A DNA stretch of 64,000 bases from NCBI GenBank assembly GCA_017607445.1, contig JAEVHH010000004.1, forward strand, positions 2,542,001-2,606,000. The letters are read 5' to 3'. Position numbers and translations under genes: made by a program. The stretch comes from Histoplasma ohiense. Taxonomy: Eukaryota > Ascomycota > Eurotiomycetes > Onygenales > Ajellomycetaceae. Shown here one piece after another: positions 57,152-64,000 of the stretch (position 1 is its first letter; every line of letters starts with the position of its first letter). Below the pieces are notes generated by a model, which worked only from the letters and a program-made list of their open reading frames with translations, had not been told where the DNA came from and did no database searches.

Positions 57152-58314
57152 TTACATTGCCATCTCAGTGTCGTTATCTTTTGCTTCATTATTATCAACA
57201 CCATCTCCTAGCGCACCGCCGGGTATCCTCCCTTCATTCAACTCTCGCTCAAGCTTCGTAATTTCCTGTAAACTCTTTGCTTCCCGGATCATTTTCTCCA
57301 CTCGTTTCCGCTCCTTTTCCGTAAGTTTAACGCGAATTGGTCGCTCGCCTGTTTGTTGTGACGATGTATCGCGTGCTGTTCCTGTTCTAAGCAATGATGT
57401 CGAGGGGTCGAAAGTGCGAGATTTAATGCCCATAATTTTGGAGGTTAGAGGGGTGGGGTTTGAAGGGGTGCCAAAAAGATCCGCGGCACGGTTTCGCTCT
57501 ACGTCCTTGACTTTTCGGTAATCGAGAAAGCGTACTGTGGGCAGAAGGAAGATTACCCAGAAGCGGTAATTCTGTAGATCCTCTCGCCGGAATTTGGTAG
57601 CGTGGTTAGCAAAATAATGAACAAAGGAGGAATATATTTCCTCCTCCTCCATCCGCAACAAAAAAAAAAAAAAGAAAAAAAAAAGCTAATCAAACCAAGA
57701 GAGGAAATAGCTAACCTCTTTCTTAGTCACAGGATTCTCCAGTAGCGATAAATGTGTTAGTTTCGTCAAAAGTTTCAATGGCTCCAGATCCGCAAGCTCT
57801 GCAACGTTATTCGCCGTAAGGACTAGAGTTGTTAAGTTTGGGATCGAGGATGCTATCGATGGGTTGATATGCGAGACGCGATTGCGGGCGAGAAGCAAGG
57901 TTCGAAGGCGCGGGGAGAAAGGGAAGTTGGAGATAGACGAGATGTCATTGTCGGTGAGGTCGATGGCGTCATGGTCCTGCGTAATGGGTTAGCCAAAGGG
58001 AGAGGATTGAATATTTTTTTTGGACGGGGTGGAAAATATGTAGCTTGAATGGAATGGAATGTTCTTCATCCGCCTTACCTTCGCAGCACCCATATTCTCA
58101 ATAGCGGGAATCTTATGGCCTAATATATCACCCAATCCCGAAGAAAGGAAGCAAATACGATATCAATTGAGCTCATTATCAAGTATGTGTATGTTTTCAC
58201 ATATTGTAGTAGTATCTGTTCTTTTCAATACGCACCTCGAAGATCGAGCTCTCGCTCTTTGAGTGGGTTGAGGTAGGAGAGGGAGTTCTGGATCAACTCT
58301 ACTGTGAGTCGCAT
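57152..58314 (-). CDS. LEA1: U2 small nuclear ribonucleoprotein A' (Lea1), 4 exons
   Basis: Exons 58236-58314, 58079-58119, 57716-57976 and 57152-57571; 801 nt, 266 aa. Begins MRLTVELIQNSLSYLNPLKERELDLRG, then HKIPAIENMGAAKDHDAIDLTDNDI and leucine-rich repeats (LRTLLLARNRV, LTTLVLTANNV, LTHLSLLENPVTKKE), followed by the U2A' cap NYRFWVIFLLPTVRFLDYRKVK. A basic helical C-terminal part (KERKRVEKMIREAKSLQEI) completes it. Lea1 with Msl1 (U2B'') binds stem-loop IV of U2 snRNA in the spliceosome. Exon 2 is only 41 nt. The intron before exon 4 contains A-rich homopolymers (57660-57684 on the plus strand). Confidence 0.95.
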
Positions 58315-58506
58315 TGTGGAAATAATATAGTATTTTCTTTGAACCGCTCGGAGAGTATGAATGAAGAGGCGAATAAGGAGATCGTATCTCTAGGCGATAT
58401 TGGAAGGAATTTGTTATCCGTGGATGTTGGACGTTTGTGTTCATTGGAAGGTCTTGTTGAATTGTGGAAGTTCAAAATTTCCTGTTTGAGAAACCCAGAG
58501 CAGCAT

Positions 58507-58516
58507 ATCACGTGAT
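58507..58516. promoter_or_regulatory. ATCACGTGAT palindrome upstream of LEA1
   Basis: Ten-base E-box palindrome 193 bp upstream of the LEA1 start codon. The same ten bases recur at 62638-62647, upstream of YND1. CACGTG cores are bound by bHLH proteins such as Cbf1-type factors. Confidence 0.5.
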
Positions 58517-59369
58517 GCAGATCATTGGAGTCCCTGTACAGATTATATGCGATGGATAGATATTGATAAATCTCCTAATTACAAGGTTGGGAGAACTTTT
58601 CCAAGAAAATTCATCCATATATATTCAAATTTCAAATTTAATTGATCAATTTGTCGAATAAAAATACGAGAAAGTTGGAACCAGAGGAACTGAAGGTGTA
58701 TTTGTACGAATTCAAGGATGAATGAGGGGAAACAAACCAACAGTATACGACATGTACATTTTTGGGTAAGTAGTGTAGCTAATATAATAAATTGCGAGAA
58801 AAGGGTAAAAAGAAGGCTTTTGATGGCAAAAAAAGGGGGAAAGGTGAGTGTGCGCGATCGAAGAAGTTTCAATCCTGTCCAGCTCAGTCCTCCCTGGGAA
58901 TCCCTCCCTCAGAGGCACATGCTCCATTCAATGTAAAAATGTATAGTTACATGCAAAATTTATTTTCGCCAAAAAACACCGCGGCTAGGCAACACTATTG
59001 CAAGCTCCAGAGAAGAAAGGGGTACAAAAAAGGGGGTGGGCGGCATGATGTTGTAACCCCAATAATCAATGTTGTACATAAGTATTACATTGAAAGATGC
59101 AAAAAGAAAATTAAACAAAGGAAAAGGAAAAGAAATCGGCGGCCCCTCACCCCCAGAAAAGGTCCCGGTTACACGAAAGCAAAGGAAAGTGGAAGAAGAA
59201 CAAGTGAAGAAAAGAACACCACGGATATCACTGAATGCGATGGCGATTATAACTATTAAAACAATCCTTGAGAAAGTAACAAGATAAAGCAAATGAAACC
59301 GAATAGGGGTTCCTCTCGAAAAATCATCAATCGTAGTCATCGTCATCATCTCAAGCAACGTCCTTTCCT
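58517..59369. other. Spacer LEA1 upstream / YND1 downstream
   Basis: AT-rich upstream region of LEA1 and the 3' UTR of the apyrase gene. Open frames here are short and unsupported. Confidence 0.5.
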
Positions 59370-61930
59370 TTAATGATGTCTCACAGGACTAGCCGCCCTC
59401 GACCGACGACCATTATTCGTCTGGCCCAGTGTGGAAGCAGCGAGGCGATCCCGACTCTCCGTCCGCACTGCTAGCCCATGACGATCCATGTTACCCAGCG
59501 AGCTAATTATGGCGGTCGCATCGAGGCCGGGGGGATTGCCGAGGCCGATACCTATGCCGCTGGTACTACAGGGATTGTTATTGCCGTTGTGATTGTTGTG
59601 ATGATGATTGTGGTGATACATGCTATTGGTCGATTTCGTCCGGACGAGAATGTTGTTGGTATTATTATCGTCGCTGTATGTGTTTGTGAAGGCGGGGGTG
59701 AAGGGGGTGTTTGGGACCGTGGGGGGTATGGACATGGACAAGGATATGGACATGGCCTCATCGTCTGTCGGAGAGGAGCTGGGGCTTGGTTCGAAATCGG
59801 GTCCACCGGTTTCGAGAAGGCTGTCATAGGAGGCGGTGAAAGAATTAGTTCGTTTTAAAGAAGTGGATGAGAAGATGCGGGGGAGAATGTGGTTGAAGAG
59901 TTTCGACGAAAAGGTGGCCCCGCCACCGCGTCGTCGGTAATAATTGTGATTGTGGTTGTAATAAGGACTGTGGCTTGATCGTTTGATAAGTCTTCGGTAC
60001 AGTCGGACGCGCACTCCACGGCCACAGAGGAAGAAGATTGCTATAAAGACAATTATTAAGAGGAAGAGACCCGGAATACGACGCGAGGAGTGGCCATTGA
60101 AAAGAGTATCATGCCAATGCGAGGATGCGATTCCAGAGGCATGCGGATGCGCGGCCGTCCCATTATTTTGTGTATTTGAAGATTGGGATGGCGGCGGCGG
60201 CGTAGGAATAAGATATGGAGCGCCTGGTTGTTGGAAATCTTCAGGGATGCGGTTTTTACTGCCGACCGGAGGGTTACTACCGAAGCCAACAGGGAGACCG
60301 TTGGGGAGTGGTGGCACCTGCGATGAGGCGTATAACACGGCTATTCCCAGCGTCCAGCTCACTTCCGTCGAGTCGATCTTGTGCACGGCTTGGAAAGCGT
60401 CTAGGTAGCCCTTTTCCTTCGACTGCGTCAACTCCCTATCTGTTCCATTCTGTTCTCCAGGGGGGGTATTTTCAATGCTAACGCGTGGAATACCGATCCC
60501 ATCGTGTAGAATGCTTATGAGCCATGAAGCCTTGAAACAAACTGCACATGCCGTTTCTTTATCGACCTTGTTCCCCCACTGCTTGCTATCGACCTTTTGC
60601 TCAACAACACCCCAAGGCTGTGAGCAGAACTCTTCCACGCGCTTTATGTACGTGTTGAAATCGTAGGTTCCATCCTTATGGCCCATATCGAATATCTGAT
60701 GGGTCGTATGCCAGAATTCACTTACACCTATGAAATGGTTGACGTCAAAGTCAATTGCGGGTACGTGCACACCATGTAAAAGGCACGGCTCTTCAGGGCA
60801 TGGCGCATCCTTCTCCAGTAAAGGGTATGTGTTGCGATAGCACTCTTCGAATTTGCCAATTCCAACAAGATAAGGTTCCACGCCGGGCACGGGACCTGCG
60901 GGGGGTAGAATGGTTCCGTCATGGGCCATCCGTAGACCGGAATGTAGACAAGGATCCGGACGCGCTCTGTTCTTCTCGTTGGCAGTAGCTTCCAACAGCG
61001 CTTTCACATATCGACTCCTGGCTTCGCGTGCACCAAAGCCTAACCATGATGTGACAAACACCCCATATTCCATAGGCAAGCCGTTGAGGGTCCGCAGGCG
61101 CAGGAGGGTTAAATCATTCGCATGCTTCTCTGTCTCCGTCGCATTTGGAGCGAATGCGATCTGCGCCGAGGCCCCACCCATGTCCAGAAACCCATACGTA
61201 TGATGGCCCTTACCATGATTATGAGCCCTGCTATTGTCAAAGCCGCCCATTAGATAGTTAATCGCAATCCATCCATAGAGCCCCTCTGTGTCTCCCTCAA
61301 TTACTTGCACATGCTGTCGGCAATCCGGGATCAGGAAATTGGTACTTCTGCGAATATAGGCGCATATGTTATCGAGAATGGCCCTTTGTTTCTGTTTTGG
61401 AAGTAGCCGCATGCCAGCGGTTGCTAGGAGAAAGACTGGAGTATCTGATATTTCTTCATCGGGGATAACTTCTTGGGCATGGTCGAGGAGGGGTCTGAGG
61501 TGTTCTTCGCCGATGGTTTCGGGATTTTCGGCGAAAGTTGAGATGCCTTAAAGCGATGATTTTTGGTTAGCCTTTTATCACGAAGCGGAAATTTACCGAT
61601 TTTTGAGTCCACTGCATACCAGGATGTATCTTCTTTACCCATTGATCCTTGGTGGTTATCTCGGGCAGAGATGCCAGCTGTTTCGCAGAGGCAGACTTTC
61701 GCGCCATCGCGCTATATGGCCATTTGTAGACATGTGCACGAGTCCCCTGGAAATTCCCCAGTCAGTAAAATTGGAGAGTGGATATGATCAGCAAGAAACC
61801 AACTTACGGAGGAGCCAGCATCCAAGACGACGGCATATCTCGCTATATAAAAATATACTTGTTAGCTAAACGTATTGCAGTAGAGAATATGCGAAGCAGG
61901 AGTATAGAAAGCGTCCGTACATATCCCCAT
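59370..61930 (-). CDS. YND1: Golgi apyrase / nucleoside diphosphatase (GDA1-CD39 family, Ynd1-like), 4 exons
   Basis: Exons 61921-61930, 61808-61842, 61620-61746 and 59370-61546; 2349 nt, 782 aa. Apyrase conserved regions: RYAVVLDAGSSGTR (ACR1, joined across intron 2), KKIHPGISTFAE joined across intron 3, FLLATAGMR (ACR2), EGDTEGLYGWIAINYLMG (ACR3, about 142-160) and GFLDMGGASAQIAF (ACR4, about 175-190). One membrane segment (PGLFLLIIVFIAIFFLCG, ~549-565) follows the catalytic domain, then a long Ser/Asn/His-rich cytosolic tail, as in yeast Ynd1. It hydrolyses GDP/UDP left by Golgi glycosyltransferases. The 10 nt first exon (ATG GGG ATA T) is inferred from the need for a start in front of RYAVVLD and good splice sites; it is the least certain part. 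Confidence 0.93.
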
Positions 61931-63330
61931 CTGGAAACTTCTGTCGATATCTCTCTTCCGCTATAAATGTATGAATATATTCCTTCTATTTTCCCTTGCC
62001 GGTCTATTTCAAATGCATCTCTCCAAAGATTCCCATGATATGGAAGATTAGGCGGAGTAGAGAAAAGAGGTGTTTGTGTATGGCGTCCCTCTATTATGTG
62101 TATACGCGTATTGTACTGTTCGCGAATTTCTTGAAACGGGGAAATGGGCAAAAGATCAATTAGCCAATGGTGCCAGATGTTTTTTAACGAGCGTAGGATA
62201 TGAAGATGAAGATGAAGAAGTCGCAAAATCGCACGAGAGATCAAGAAGAGAAGAGAAGTGGAGAGAAGTGAAGAGCAAAGACGAAGGCAAACGAGGCTGA
62301 GAGCAACCAGAAGTTGGAAGTGGAGGAGAAGTCGGGGCAAACGAATGATAGAAATTACCCGAAAGGGAAAGAGACGATTAAAAAAAATAAAACCAGGGGT
62401 GCCGATTGGGGATTAGTCAGTGGTGGCATGGTAACGGCCCCGTATGCGATGGCACGTATTAATGGAACTTTGGCCATGCACACCGTATTTGAGGGTCCAA
62501 TAAGTGGAAATACAATTACCGTGCCACGCCCATTACAGATTAGTGTCCAGCCACCCATGGCTATTTCTCGCTGAATCCTTGGCATCCAGGGTTGTTTGAA
62601 AAGCATGACGCGTACTCCGGACAGCCAATCAGAAGTGATCACGTGATATGGCGGATTGTACCTGGGTAAACTTGGAAGACTCAGGAAGAGGGATATGATC
62701 TATCTAGGTAGGAACCTCCAACACGGATTTCAATATGAAAATGCTCGTATTTGCAATCTGCGCAACAGCGATCGAGCGACAGTTGGCTGTGGTTCAAGAA
62801 ATTCTCATACTTAGTTCAGTTTCTCTGCAAAACAATTTGAACCCAGTGAGAGATAGGGAGCGCCGTATTATTCTCGCGTCTAGATTAGATGTATAAATGA
62901 AGTCCAGTCAACACGAAGATATAGTACCCAGTAGTATGAAAGATGTTATCATGCAACCTCTGACCTCCAGCGCCGTGCTCTCCGTTCAGTTGTGATTTTT
63001 GTCAAGCCGCCCCATGTCATATATATTCAGCTCAGAAGGGGAGCTGCTCAAAAATGCCACTGATGACAGCTATCTCAAATCAAGAGTGAAAAAGGAAAGA
63101 AGAAAAGAACCAAACAGTTTCACCACGTATATTACATGAAGACAGGTCGTTCTAGAAGAAAAGTGAAAGGGCCATTGCAAATCGAGACGTAACTAAAGGG
63201 AAAATAGAAAGGGGGTTCGTATAGTATAGTGACCGCTTTAGCGATGTGTGTATAGATATACCATATACAACTTACGGATTTATAAATCATGTCACAGACG
63301 AAACCCCTGATACTACGAAATTGCTCCTTT
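61931..63330. other. Spacer upstream of YND1
   Basis: Upstream region of the apyrase gene and the 3' flank of the acyltransferase gene. Contains CCAAT (within CAGCCAATCAG) next to ATCACGTGAT at 62638-62647. No gene supported. Confidence 0.5.
62638..62647. promoter_or_regulatory. ATCACGTGAT palindrome beside a CCAAT word
   Basis: Second copy of the palindrome found upstream of LEA1, here ~710 bp upstream of the YND1 start and within 15 bp of a CCAAT sequence. Confidence 0.4.
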
Positions 63331-64000
63331 TCACAACTTCGAGCTTGCGCCCAGGGCAGTCCTTCTGAGTTGTTTGGTAGACATATCCAGGTTTTCCGCA
63401 GACGACTCCTCTGCTGCGGAAGCAACTTTAAATACCTCCCGGCCTACCGCGTCAGTCATGGTGAGCACGCGAGAGGAGACGGTCGCACCGTCTCGTCGGT
63501 TTTTCCTGTTGTGGTGACGTCAGCGAAAGATACAAAAAGTAGGGAAAGCAGCCCTCTTAATCCATATAAAAGGGGAAAAAAAAGAAAAAGGGAAAAAACA
63601 AAAGAAGAAGGTGTAGTTACATACCCTTCACGTCGTGACTGGGCTATCAAGCTCATAAAGTCCCACAACTTGCCGCGAGCTAGGAGTTTGCCTGTCGACG
63701 GATCACGTTCCGGCATCCAGCTGGGAGCGAGTCTCATGGTGGCCGCTTGGCCTGTCGTCGTACCCTTATTTTTCGGCCTTGCGACGACAATGATTCTCTC
63801 CTCTTCGAATCGCAGAAATGCGTTCTTAAGGGTCTCTTTGTTGACGGCTTCGAAATATGAGAGGTCGCCTTGGTGGTATAGGGTCTTACCCAACTGTTGT
63901 TGATAATTAATATCAAGTTTACGTATGCATAGAAATGCAGATTTTTTTTAGGGGTTTATCGTTACCAGTTGAGCGCTATCCTGAGCCTTTTTCAGATCAA
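63331..64000 (-). CDS. C-terminal part of an acyltransferase (glycerol-3-phosphate / DHAP acyltransferase-like), cut by window end
   Basis: Visible exons: 63966-64000 (continues beyond the window), 63625-63893 and 63331-63505; phases agree. The readable end contains KKAQDSAQL-LGKTLYHQGDLSYFEAVNKETLKNAF, RFEEERIIVVARP, APSWMPERDPSTGKLLARGKLWDF, IAQSRREGKNRRDGATVSSRV and a Ser/Lys-rich tail ending SSKL. This resembles the C-terminal extension of fungal glycerol-3-phosphate or dihydroxyacetone-phosphate acyltransferases, which start glycerolipid synthesis. The catalytic HX4D region would lie outside the window, so the assignment is moderate. Joining the last two exons is required to avoid an early frame change. 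Confidence 0.6.

Overview
The window is nuclear DNA of a filamentous ascomycete. The protein-coding genes carry several short GT-AG introns (about 55 to 260 nt). The gene set (two Zn2Cys6 regulators, a DHA2-type MFS pump, a GPI-anchored cupredoxin, a fungal Ras, Elongator, RNase P and spliceosome subunits) is that of Pezizomycotina. Protein similarity recalled from memory, long AT-rich spacers and many microsatellites suggest Eurotiomycetes, possibly Onygenales; that placement is an inference.

Layout. 0.4-8.3 kb: an SDR oxidoreductase (+), glia maturation factor GMF1 (-), a CinA/MoaB-like molybdopterin-binding protein (+) and a Ras GTPase (-), with a 2.3 kb microsatellite-rich spacer. 8.3-15 kb is gene-poor and holds a 507 bp MITE with ~100 bp terminal inverted repeats and a TTA target duplication. 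15-23 kb looks like a small accessory cluster: FAD monooxygenase (+), MFS efflux pump (-) and Zn2Cys6 regulator (-), with duplicated CCGG-rich boxes in front of the pump gene. 26.8-28.1 kb encodes a protein with three zinc-ribbon-like modules. 28-37.4 kb is almost empty apart from an intron-containing tRNA-Leu(CAA) near 35.1 kb. 37.4-40.4 kb holds a GPI-anchored cupredoxin and a 2OG-Fe(II) dioxygenase gene broken by a frameshift.

41-50 kb is a compact housekeeping block: POP4 (RNase P), SEN34 (tRNA-splicing endonuclease), a small membrane protein, ELP4 (Elongator), RPB8 (subunit shared by RNA polymerases I-III) and a Nudix hydrolase. Together with the tRNA at 35 kb, several steps of tRNA synthesis and maturation are represented within 15 kb. 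52-54.5 kb encodes a second Zn2Cys6 regulator. 55.8-62 kb holds an uncharacterised protein with a Thr18 run, the U2 snRNP A' protein (LEA1) and a Golgi-type apyrase (YND1). The right edge cuts an acyltransferase gene, of which only the C-terminal part is inside.

Gene models were spliced by hand from homology and GT-AG sites. In each intact multi-exon model the exon lengths sum to a whole number of codons. No database search was possible, so family names rest on recognised motifs.
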